A stretch of DNA of 64,000 nt, from positions 248,001 through 312,000 of the forward strand of contig NZ_JAAIYO010000006.1 of the NCBI RefSeq assembly GCF_014930455.1, in the 5' to 3' direction. A program made the position numbers and the translations under genes. This document shows, in pieces, positions 51,608 through 59,398 of this stretch; within the stretch, counting starts at the first letter, position 1; every line of letters begins with the position of its first letter. Source of the stretch: Corallococcus soli (lineage in GTDB: Bacteria > Myxococcota > Myxococcia > Myxococcales > Myxococcaceae). The notes under the pieces were generated by a model. The model had not been told where the DNA came from. It was given only the letters and a program-made list of their open reading frames with translations, and searched no databases.

Positions 51608-52675
51608 TCAGAAGTTGGCCTGGAAGCAGAGGAAGTTGCCGGTCGTGAAGTAGAAGCCACCTGAGATGGTGGTGCTCGCCGGTTGGGCGCAGAAGCTGAC
51701 GATGATCTCCACACGTTTCTGGTCCGCGCCCAACACGGTGTAGTTGTTCCCTGGAAAGATGAAATCAAGGCCATTCCTGGCCGCCCCATCGACCCGCACC
51801 CCGAAGAAGCCAGACAGGGCCGACCGGGACGCCGGAAAGCCCCAGCTGGAGTACGCGGAGAGGGCGACATCCACGCGCTTGGGAGTCGCCGCTCCGCAGA
51901 CGGCAACGTCCGTCGATGTGCTCACCTGCCGGGCGCCATGGAGGATGGGGCCGGTGGTGCCCAGCAGCTCCTTGTTCGGGAAGTTCGTGTAGTTGGCGCA
52001 GCTGGGCTCCCAGAGCGGAGTGCACACGTTCGAACTGCAGAAGTGGGTGCCGTAGTCGCAGTTCGACTGTCCCTCTCCCGAGCAGGGCGCACCGGTGCCT
52101 CCCCACGCCTGGCAATGCCCCGTCGCGGTATCGCAGCGCTGCCCCACACCGCACGCCTCATCCGCCGTGCACTTCGGCGTGCACACGGCATCCGCGACCG
52201 AGCACACCCGCTCGAAGGTGCTCAGCCCCTCGTTGCACAACACATCCGTGGAGCACTTGCAGACCCGCCGGGAATCGGTGGGGCTCAGCTCGCCGCAGCT
52301 CTTCGCCGAGTCCGGACAGTCCGCGCCGCTCACGCAGGTCTGGACGCAGACCTTCGCCGTGGGGTGACAGAGTTCTGTGGCAAGGCAGTCCGCGGAGGTC
52401 GTGCACAGCAGGTCCGGCTCTTCCGGGGGCATGCACTGTCCGGTCGCGTTGTCGCACTGCTGCCCGGGGCTACAGTCCACATCCCGTGTGCACATGCCCG
52501 CATCGAGGCCTCCATCGACGATGACATCGATACCCGCATCAAGGCCTGCATCGACACCTGCATCGACACCTGCATCGGCGATGACATCGCCGCCGTCATC
52601 GGCATCATCGTCCACATCGCGGGAGGGACAGCCCACCAGCACCACCGCCATCACGACGATCACCCCAAGCCGCAT
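51608..52675 (-). CDS. Cys-cluster lipoprotein
   Basis: A 355-residue protein from ATG 52675. The signal ends AVVLVGC, a good lipobox. An acidic repeat (VDAGVDAGLDAGID) precedes several Cys-rich modules with DCxxGxxCxxxxGxC spacing (DVDCSPGQQCDNATGQC, SADCLATELCHPTAKVC, ADEACGVGQRCDTATGHC), each probably a small disulfide-knotted Dickkopf-like unit. The C-terminal 130 residues lack obvious motifs. Such modules are frequent in myxobacterial surface lipoproteins. Function unknown. Confidence 0.75.
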   Translation of the reverse strand: MRLGVIVVMAVVLVGCPSRDVDDDADDGGDVIADAGVDAGVDAGLDAGIDVIVDGGLDAGMCTRDVDCSPGQQCDNATGQCMPPEEPDLLCTTSADCLATELCHPTAKVCVQTCVSGADCPDSAKSCGELSPTDSRRVCKCSTDVLCNEGLSTFERVCSVADAVCTPKCTADEACGVGQRCDTATGHCQAWGGTGAPCSGEGQSNCDYGTHFCSSNVCTPLWEPSCANYTNFPNKELLGTTGPILHGARQVSTSTDVAVCGAATPKRVDVALSAYSSWGFPASRSALSGFFGVRVDGAARNGLDFIFPGNNYTVLGADQKRVEIIVSFCAQPASTTISGGFYFTTGNFLCFQANF

Positions 52676-52950
52676 GCAGCCTTCCCCCTGAAGAGCGCAT
52701 ATGGCTCTTGAGCCTGATGGCTACACCATCCGCCCTGCGCAGGTGAAGTCCTGCGAACGGATGATGGAGCCACCTCCATCACTGCCATTCAGGGAGGCGC
52801 CAGTCCATGATCCCACCCAAGCCTCCGTTGGCCCTCACATACCACCACATTGAGTCGAACCAGACCCTTCCCATTCGAGCTGCCAACCATCTTCCCGACG
52901 GGCCCTCTTCAAGCCACACTCCCAGTCCGAGCACAGCCCGGGGGTTTGTC

Positions 52951-53415
52951 ATGGCGAATTCAGTGGGTGCCAACAAGATGTCCGTCGTCACGAAGGACAG
53001 CAAGGGAGTCACCATCGCCTTCCCGGACGTCTGCAAGACGCCCAGCCCCGGGGGCCCCATCCCCCTTCCCTATCCCAACGTCGCTCGCTCCGCGGACACT
53101 GCCAAAGGCAGCAAGAAGGTTTCCGTCGAGGGAAACCCTGTCTGTCTGCAGGACTCCAACTTCAGCACCAGCACGGGTGACGAGGCAGGTACGGCGGGCG
53201 GTGGCGTAGCGTCCAGCAAGACCAAAGGAAAGGCGGAGTTCGTCAACTACTCCTTCAACGTGAAGTTTGAAGGAAAGGGCGTCGCGCGCGCCCTGGACCC
53301 GATGCTTCACAACGATAAGAACACGCCGCCGGCCCCGCTGCTGCAGGGGCCCGTCATCGCAAAAGAAGGGGCACCCGCGCCCCATGTCTGCGGCATCTGC
53401 ATGAAAGAGTATTGA
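52951..53415 (+). CDS. PAAR-like DUF4150 protein, module B
   Basis: A 154-residue DUF4150 protein, start ATG 52951. It carries FPDVCKTPSPGGPIPLPYPN, FSTSTGDEAGTAGGG and a matching KFEGKGVARALDPM block, and ends in HVCGICMKEY. The C-terminal Cys pair (CGIC) differs from the CLCC of module A. About three quarters of residues match the module A copy, including long identical DNA runs around the KTPSP motif. Likely a T6SS spike-tip protein that carries cargo. Confidence 0.92.
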   Translation: MANSVGANKMSVVTKDSKGVTIAFPDVCKTPSPGGPIPLPYPNVARSADTAKGSKKVSVEGNPVCLQDSNFSTSTGDEAGTAGGGVASSKTKGKAEFVNYSFNVKFEGKGVARALDPMLHNDKNTPPAPLLQGPVIAKEGAPAPHVCGICMKEY

Positions 53416-53419
53416 GCGC

Positions 53420-54649
53420 GTGCTCCAGCTTCCACAGGCCGCGCGGGAGCCAGCCCTCTCGCCTGACGACCTGGTCATCACCGCCATGGGGATGGTGTCC
53501 TCCCTGGGGCCCGGGGTCGTGCAGGGTTGCGCGGCGGCTCGCGGCGGCCTCACCCGTTGGGCGGAGCTTGACGTCGACGCCATGGACGACGACGAGCTGC
53601 GCTCCGTCCCGCTCCGGGGACATGCCATCCAGGGCCTCACCGATGGGTTCGCGGGCATGGCGCGTTTCCTGCGCCTGGGAGACGCGGCGCTCCTGGACAT
53701 GCTCGCGTATGGGGCGTTCGCCCCTGACTTCCTCTCCGGCGCCCACTTCCTCCTGCACCTGCCGGATGACACCTACGACGAAGCCCACTTCGAGCGCATG
53801 GAGCAGCCCTTCTACAGCGCCGGAGAAAGAGACAAAGCGCGGCGGCTGCGGAGCGAAGAGCGTGCTGCCTTTCGGGGCAAACTGGCGCGGCGACTGCTCC
53901 CCGAACTCCTTGCCCTTCACGGCATTCGCACCTCCACCGCGGCGCATCACTGCTCGTTCGGTGGGCCCGCTGGCTTCGCGACCTGCCTCCTGGAGGCCGA
54001 GCGTCTCCTGCGCTCGCGCGCCACGAAGTGCTGTGTGCTCGGTGGCATCGACAGTCTCGTCGCCGGAGACACCCTGAGAACACTTCAAGAACTCGGGCTG
54101 TTGCAGCATGGGCACAACCCGGATGGGTTCTTCCCCGGAGAGAGCGCGGCCTTTCTCTGCATCGAGCGATTCGAGACAGCTCGCGCTCGTGGCGCCAGGG
54201 TCGAGGCATGGGTAGGTGCCGCCGCCCATGCGCGAGAAGAAGCATCCCGATTCTCCGGAAGGCCCCCTACGGGCGCTGGGCTCTTTCAAGCCATCCATGC
54301 GGCCTACAGGCGACTGGGCGCCCCTGCCCCCACTGTCAACCTGGCCATTGGCAACCTGAATGGGAGCAGCCATCGCGCCAACGACTTCGCCAACACGCTC
54401 GTGCGGCTGGGCCAGGCGGGCCTCCCCAGGGACTTCAGGCAATGGTCCACGGCCACGAGCTTCGGCGAACTGGGGGCCGCGACGGGTGCCGTGGCCACCT
54501 GTCTGGGGGTCCGCGCCTTCGTGAGAGGCTATGCCAACGCCCCTCATGCCCTCGTCTGGCTCGAATCAGACGGAGGCGGCCGGGGTGCGTTCTTCCTGGG
54601 CGACGTGCCTTCACGAGGAGACAGCAGTAGAAGGAAAGGCCATACGTGA
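53420..54649 (+). CDS. Ketosynthase-fold pseudoenzyme, module B
   Basis: A 409-residue thiolase-fold protein from GTG 53420, 4 bp after the DUF4150 gene. Ketosynthase landmarks are present: LVITAMGMVSSLGPG, the active-site helix region around HHCSFGGPAGFATCLLEAERLL, PGESAAFLCIERFETARARGA, VNLAIGNLNGSSHRANDFANTL and SFGELGAATGAVATCLGV. The usual Cys-His-His set is missing: the nucleophile-loop position appears to be Pro or Gly, the HGTxTxxND His is replaced in the NLNGSSHRANDF block, and the GH of the third motif is GE. Thus probably no condensing activity. Its place between spike and toxin suggests an adaptor role. Confidence 0.8.
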   Translation: MLQLPQAAREPALSPDDLVITAMGMVSSLGPGVVQGCAAARGGLTRWAELDVDAMDDDELRSVPLRGHAIQGLTDGFAGMARFLRLGDAALLDMLAYGAFAPDFLSGAHFLLHLPDDTYDEAHFERMEQPFYSAGERDKARRLRSEERAAFRGKLARRLLPELLALHGIRTSTAAHHCSFGGPAGFATCLLEAERLLRSRATKCCVLGGIDSLVAGDTLRTLQELGLLQHGHNPDGFFPGESAAFLCIERFETARARGARVEAWVGAAAHAREEASRFSGRPPTGAGLFQAIHAAYRRLGAPAPTVNLAIGNLNGSSHRANDFANTLVRLGQAGLPRDFRQWSTATSFGELGAATGAVATCLGVRAFVRGYANAPHALVWLESDGGGRGAFFLGDVPSRGDSSRRKGHT

Positions 54650-55395
54650 GCGTCGATGATCATCTGGAAGCGACTCGAAGCCACGAACTCCACGTCGAAG
54701 GGGAGGCAAACGGGTGTCTTTTGCGCTGCTTCAAATACGGCAAGGATGACCCCAAGGGGACGAAAGGCCACTCCCACCGCGTCAACGGACGCATCTATCA
54801 GGAGCAGGCCGAGAACAGCCGCTACAACCTGGACTTCACGACGGGGGAGAACAGACAGCTTCTGGAACGCATCTTCGGTGAAAGAGGACCGGAGTGCGTG
54901 GGAGGAGATCCACGCCTCCGCGCGGAGGCCTGGCACATGGGCGACGGAGCCAACTTCTGTCACGCCAGGGCGCCCTGGCCCAATGTCGGGCATCATGTCG
55001 TGCCCATCAACACCATCGGGAAGGTCTTCGCGGAACCGAGTGAGCTCAACCTCCTCTTGCAGGCGAAGTACAACGTCAACCGGGGCGTCAACATCGTCCT
55101 GTTGCCCTATTCCCACGCGTTCGGACAGGCCATGCGCCTGCCGGTCCACCGTGGCGGGCACCCCAGCTATGACGCACAGATCGAAACGAAGCTCAGAAGC
55201 ATCCACCAGAAGATCAAGAAGGCAAAAGACCCCCAGCGGGCCGAGCATCCGGAGTTGCCAAAAGAGAACGTGCCCGGTATCACGGCGGACATTGAGAACT
55301 TCGCCAAGCAATTGCGCAGGTTCCTGCTCGACGGTTCCAGCAAATTCAGACATGGCCCCAGCGTCAACGACTTCCGCTTTCCTTCATTCCGCTGA
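54646..55395 (+). CDS. AHH-type nuclease toxin, module B
   Basis: A 249-residue protein from GTG 54646 (overlaps the preceding stop by 4 bp; AAGGAAAGG upstream). AHH pattern: PNVGHHVVPINTIGKVF near residue 111, VNRGVNIVLLP near 145 and LPVHRGGHPSYDAQI near 165. These align with the module A nuclease at the His and H-x-G-x-H positions, though overall similarity is low. A Trp/Asn-rich N-terminal region and a helical Lys-rich C-terminus differ from A. Predicted secreted nuclease effector. Confidence 0.8.
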   Translation: MSVDDHLEATRSHELHVEGEANGCLLRCFKYGKDDPKGTKGHSHRVNGRIYQEQAENSRYNLDFTTGENRQLLERIFGERGPECVGGDPRLRAEAWHMGDGANFCHARAPWPNVGHHVVPINTIGKVFAEPSELNLLLQAKYNVNRGVNIVLLPYSHAFGQAMRLPVHRGGHPSYDAQIETKLRSIHQKIKKAKDPQRAEHPELPKENVPGITADIENFAKQLRRFLLDGSSKFRHGPSVNDFRFPSFR

Positions 55396-55448
55396 GGCAC
55401 AGGGCGCTTCGGCCCGCCCCCCACCCAATGCCTCCTACGGGTCGCACC

Positions 55449-56036
55449 ATGCACGAATACTACGTCCTCTCCACTCCAGGTGACGAAAGCCTCTGCATCC
55501 TCGACAAGGAGTCTGGCGAGCTGTGCGAGATGGGTTGGATGTTCGTCGAGGGAATCCGTGCACGGGAGCGATACGGGCCCAGCGCGAGCCTCGCGATGAC
55601 GGATGACTACCCCGGCGTCAAGCTGACCGACAATCTCATCAATACTTTTGGTTACTGGGTGATTTCCGAGGCATTGAAAGCCCTGCTCGAAAAAGAGGCG
55701 CATACGGACATCGAGTACCTGCCCGTCCCCATCATCAATCACAAAGGCCGCCGCACGGAGGGGGAGTTCTTCATCGCCAACCCCTTCGCCATCGTGGACT
55801 GCGTCGACCTGGGCAACTCGAATGTGGATGAATCCCAGATGGCCCCGGGTCTTTTTGGGGGCATCTACCGGCTTGCGCTCGATGGAACGCGCATCCCACC
55901 CGAGGCGCGGCTCTTCCGCTTGAAGCAGATGCCCAAGGTCATCATCGTCCGGGAGGATCTCCGCGCTGCACTGGACGCCCAGGGCCTCACGGGGCTGAGC
56001 TACATCGCCATGGGCGAAGATTGCATGCTGGTCTGA
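55449..56036 (+). CDS. Imm11/DUF1629-like immunity protein, module B
   Basis: A 195-residue protein from ATG 55449 (an in-frame ATG at 55428 would add seven residues). LTDNLINTFGYWVISEALKALLE, IVDCVDLGNS, RIPPEARLFRLKQMP and IVREDLRAAL run in the same order as the module A homologue. Likely the cytoplasmic antidote to the module B nuclease. Confidence 0.7.
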   Translation: MHEYYVLSTPGDESLCILDKESGELCEMGWMFVEGIRARERYGPSASLAMTDDYPGVKLTDNLINTFGYWVISEALKALLEKEAHTDIEYLPVPIINHKGRRTEGEFFIANPFAIVDCVDLGNSNVDESQMAPGLFGGIYRLALDGTRIPPEARLFRLKQMPKVIIVREDLRAALDAQGLTGLSYIAMGEDCMLV

Positions 56037-56062
56037 GTCCAGCGAAGCCCGGAGGAATCCCC

Positions 56063-56890
56063 ATGAGTCTGGCCCGCTCGACGTGGATGGAAGCCCTGCG
56101 CGACAACAGCGCCTTTTGCCTGCGGGAGGCGCTCGGCGCCATTGAGCACCAGGCCCCCTCGGAAGTGACCGGGCATGCCTATTTCGATGCTGCGTGGCGA
56201 TACCGGAGGATGGCGGTCTGTGAGCTGTTGCTGGAGGGACGGCAGGATCGATTCGCAGGCTTCCTGTACAAGTCCGCGCTGCTCCAGCAGCACCTCCAGC
56301 ACCTCGCCTCGACGCGCCAGGGCATCCAGGTCGCACACCTCAGTTGCAGCCTGAGCGAAGTGCCTGTGAACGCGCTGGTGGTGGGCTGTCTTGAGCATGC
56401 CGAAGCCACTGCCCGGGGAATGCTGGACCGGCACGTCCCAGATGTGGAGTACGAGGACGACTTCCTCTTATTCCGCATCATGGGCGCGCTGCTGCTCAAG
56501 GCCCGGGGAGCGCAAGACGTTGACCTCCCGCGACTCCTGAAGCGATGGAGCACGGTGCTACAAAGCGAGGAAGGACCCTATCTCGATGTCTGCCGTGCAC
56601 TGTCCAGCCAGGATGAGCCTGGTTTTTCCCAAGCCTTTGAATCACTGGTGGAGGGCCGCGTGCGACAGTGCGAGCGCGTTCGCAGGGAGCGGGGAGCAGA
56701 GGGTGAGCCGTATCTGTCAGAGGCCTTCGTCTTCATGAAGGGGCTGGCCCTGCTGCGGCTGGCGGAACTTCTGGGAATGCGAACGCTGGCGGAATATCCG
56801 CTCATCCCCCGCTTCGCCCGACTGCCCGTGGCCGGGCCGCTCCTGCCTTCCATGTCCTGGCGGATTCCGGAGCAGGGAATGCCCGCGTAG
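56063..56890 (+). CDS. Imm49-like immunity protein, module B
   Basis: A 275-residue helical protein from ATG 56063 with GGAGGA 6 bp upstream. Helix pairs include AWRYRRMAVCELLLEGRQD and QVAHLSCSLSEVPVNALVVG, and the C-terminus GLALLRLAELLGM ... LAEYPLIPRFAR matches the module A protein. It is the fifth gene of the conserved order and ends 25 bp before the DUF2169 frame. Confidence 0.65.
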   Translation: MSLARSTWMEALRDNSAFCLREALGAIEHQAPSEVTGHAYFDAAWRYRRMAVCELLLEGRQDRFAGFLYKSALLQQHLQHLASTRQGIQVAHLSCSLSEVPVNALVVGCLEHAEATARGMLDRHVPDVEYEDDFLLFRIMGALLLKARGAQDVDLPRLLKRWSTVLQSEEGPYLDVCRALSSQDEPGFSQAFESLVEGRVRQCERVRRERGAEGEPYLSEAFVFMKGLALLRLAELLGMRTLAEYPLIPRFARLPVAGPLLPSMSWRIPEQGMPA

Positions 56891-56915
56891 CCACCAGCAG
56901 GAGGAAGGCGACGCC

Positions 56916-57938
56916 ATGGGACACGCAGCCCTCGAAAACCTGACGCCCTTCACCTTCGAAACGCTCTACGTGACGGACGAAGCGCTCCGACCCCTGCTTG
57001 TGACGGTGGTGAAGGCGACCTACGAGCTGCACGGCTCGGGATTGAGGCTGGCCGAGGAGCAGGCGCCGTTGCATCACGGCGGCATCCTCCAGGGAAGCTA
57101 GGAGGACTCCAGCTACCGATATGAGCCGGAAGTCGCCTTCTTCAAGCCAGCGACAGACGTGGTGCTGGTCGGCCATGCTCAGGCGCCTTCCACGGACACC
57201 CGCGAGCTGAAGGTGGCGCTCCAGGTCGGCCCCCTGCGGAAGGTGGTCCAGGTGTTTGGAGAGCGCGTCTGGTTCAAGAGCCTGGGCCAGGCATCCATGA
57301 CCCGACCACAGCCATTCGAGCGCATGCCCTTGTGCTACGAACGCGCCTTTGGTGGGTGGGACCGCAGCCATCCGGAAGCTTCCCGGCACGCCTTTGAGGC
57401 TCGGAACCCCGTAGGCGTTGGCTTCCGTGCCCATCCCAGGCATTTCGAGGAGGGACTCCGGCTGCCCAATCTCGAAGCCCCGAAGACGCTCCTGCGCAGC
57501 TTCGGGCAGGTCGTGGCACCGGCGGGGTTCGGCTTCGTCTCACCTCACTGGCATCCCCGCGCAAGATTGGCGGGCACCTATGACGAAGCATGGGCGACGG
57601 CGCGGGCCCCGCTGCTGCCCCGCGACTTCGACCGGCGGTTCTTCAATGCAGCCTCGCCTGGGCTGGTGGCGAATGGCTACCTGAGGGGTGATGAGGCTGT
57701 CTCCCTGGAGAATGCCTCGCCCGCGGGCCGGCTGGGCTTCCGACTTCCGGCGCCTCTTGAGCTCAAGGTGCGGGTGGTCAGGGCGGCGGACCAGGACGTC
57801 TGGTTGGAGCCGAGGTTCGACACACTCATCATCGACACCGACGCAGGCCGCGTCTTCCTGCTCTGGCGTGCGCAGCTTCCGCTCCAAGAGGGGCCGCACG
57901 AGGTCCGCTCGCTGCATCTGCGATCCGAACGCCCGTAG
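56916..57938 (+). pseudogene. DUF2169 family gene with one in-frame TAG
   Basis: One frame of 340 codons from ATG 56916 is open except for TAG at 57099-57101 (codon 62), between LQGS and EDSSYRYEPEV. Read through, it gives a DUF2169 protein: LENLTPFTFETLYVTDEALRPLLVTVVKATYEL, YEPEVAFFKPATDVVLVGHA, MPLCYERAFGG and PRDFDRRFFNAASPG. DUF2169 proteins accompany DUF4150 proteins in T6SS cargo loci, probably as loading adaptors. As read, only a 61-residue fragment is made. Module A lacks this gene, so the window has no intact copy. Confidence 0.85.
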
Positions 57939-58134
57939 GAGCAGGCGCGTGTGGATTCGGCAACGGACGTGGCCTCATCCAGGGGCGTGCGCCCTCCCCC
58001 TTCTGTCCTGTCCAGAATCCCTGCTCGCTCTTTCGACCAGCATCCGAATCACAGTCGAATCCCTAGCATGCCCCCATGCCCGTCACGGCCCCCGGGGGGC
58101 GGGCCCCGGGGCGGTGGCGGGTCAAGGGAACGAA

Positions 58135-59343
58135 ATGAGAATCGTATGCGTGGGCGGTGGCCCGGCGGGGCTGTACTTCTCCATCCTGGCGAAGCTGACC
58201 AACCGTCAGCACGACATCACCGTCATTGAACGCAACCCGGCCGGGGTGACCTATGGCTGGGGCGTCGTGTTCTGGAACGACCTCCTCGACGACCTCCACC
58301 GCAATGACCCCGTGAGCGCGCGGCAGATTGAAGAGGCCGCGGCCCGCTGGGACACGCAGGAAGTGCACCTGCGGGGCCAGCTTGCGACCCGCGTTGGCGC
58401 GGACGGGTTCAGCATGGGACGCGACCGTCTGCTGGACATCCTCACCCGGCGGGCCCGGGAGCTCGGGGTGGACATCCGCTACCAGTGCGACGTCCAGGAC
58501 CTGTCCGCGTTCGCTGACGCGGAGCTGATCGTCGCCTGCGATGGCGTCAACAGTCGGCTGCGCCAACAGCACGCCTCGCACTTCCAGCCCCGGGTGGAGG
58601 AGGGAAAGAACAAGTACATCTGGCTGGGCACCAACAAGGTGTTCGACGCCTTCACGTTCGCCTTCGCGCAGACCCCCGCCGGCTGGCTCTGGTTCCATGC
58701 CTACCGCTTCAACAACGAAACCAGCACCTGCATCGTCGAGTGCCAGCAGGAGACCTGGGAGGCGTTGGGCTTCGGCACGATGGGACCGGAGGAGACCCTC
58801 CGAAAGCTGGAGGACATCTTCCAGCGCCACCTGAAGGGCCACTCGCTGTTCCATCAGCTTCGCGGAATGGGCAAGGCGCCGTGGCTGCACTTCAAGCGCA
58901 TCACCAACGAGCGCTGGTACCACGACAAGGTCGCGCTCATGGGCGACGCCGCCCACACCACCCACTTCTCCATCGGCTCCGGTACGAAGCTGGCCATCCA
59001 GGATGCCATCGCCCTTGCCCGGCGGCTGCGCGAGCACAACCACCTCCCCGACGCGCTCCAGGCGTATGACGAAGAGCGGCGCTCCGCCCTGGTCGCGATC
59101 CAGCTCGCGGCGCGCAGCAGCTCCGAGTGGTTCGAGAGCGTGCCCGACCACATCGACCAGAGCACCCTGCAGTTCGCCCATGCCCTGTTGAACCGTCGCG
59201 GAAGCTCGGTCTGGAGCTACCTGCTCCTGCTGGCCAGCCAGCAGCCCGCCTTGAGGGGTGTGCTGCGCGGAATCCACGCCTCCAGGCGGTGGGTGCGTTC
59301 GCAGCAACACGGAAGAAGGGGCGACCAGGCCCGCTCGGCCTGA
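58135..59343 (+). CDS. FAD monooxygenase like the N-terminal half of salicylyl-CoA 5-hydroxylase
   Basis: A 402-residue class A flavoprotein monooxygenase from ATG 58135, preceded by AAGGGAA. Motifs: MRIVCVGGGPAGLYFSIL (Rossmann), YGWGVVFWNDLLDDLHRND near residue 37, VACDGVNSRLR near 134 (DG motif) and HDKVALMGDAAHTTHFSIGSGTKLAIQDAIAL (GD motif, split) near 262. These resemble the monooxygenase half of bifunctional salicylyl-CoA or anthraniloyl-CoA 5-hydroxylases, about 780 residues with an OYE-like C-terminal half. Here the second half is absent. The GC-rich upstream sequence (about 58080-58115) can fold into hairpins. Confidence 0.85.
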   Translation: MRIVCVGGGPAGLYFSILAKLTNRQHDITVIERNPAGVTYGWGVVFWNDLLDDLHRNDPVSARQIEEAAARWDTQEVHLRGQLATRVGADGFSMGRDRLLDILTRRARELGVDIRYQCDVQDLSAFADAELIVACDGVNSRLRQQHASHFQPRVEEGKNKYIWLGTNKVFDAFTFAFAQTPAGWLWFHAYRFNNETSTCIVECQQETWEALGFGTMGPEETLRKLEDIFQRHLKGHSLFHQLRGMGKAPWLHFKRITNERWYHDKVALMGDAAHTTHFSIGSGTKLAIQDAIALARRLREHNHLPDALQAYDEERRSALVAIQLAARSSSEWFESVPDHIDQSTLQFAHALLNRRGSSVWSYLLLLASQQPALRGVLRGIHASRRWVRSQQHGRRGDQARSA

Positions 59344-59376
59344 CCGCCCCTTCCGTGCTCTCAGGAACAGCAACCC

Positions 59377-59398
59377 TGAGCCAGGAGACCCTGGCTCA
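59377..59398. terminator. Bidirectional terminator hairpin
   Basis: TGAGCCAGG (59377-59385) and CCTGGCTCA (59390-59398) form a perfect 9-bp stem with an AGAC loop. The right arm includes the stop codon of the convergent repeat lipoprotein gene. Confidence 0.65.

Noticed and set aside
36777-57101. Recoding of TAG to pyrrolysine or another amino acid
   Set aside because: TAG ends other genes in the window, no pyl gene or suppressor tRNA is visible, and both sites sit in otherwise normal frames, so nonsense mutation is the simpler reading.
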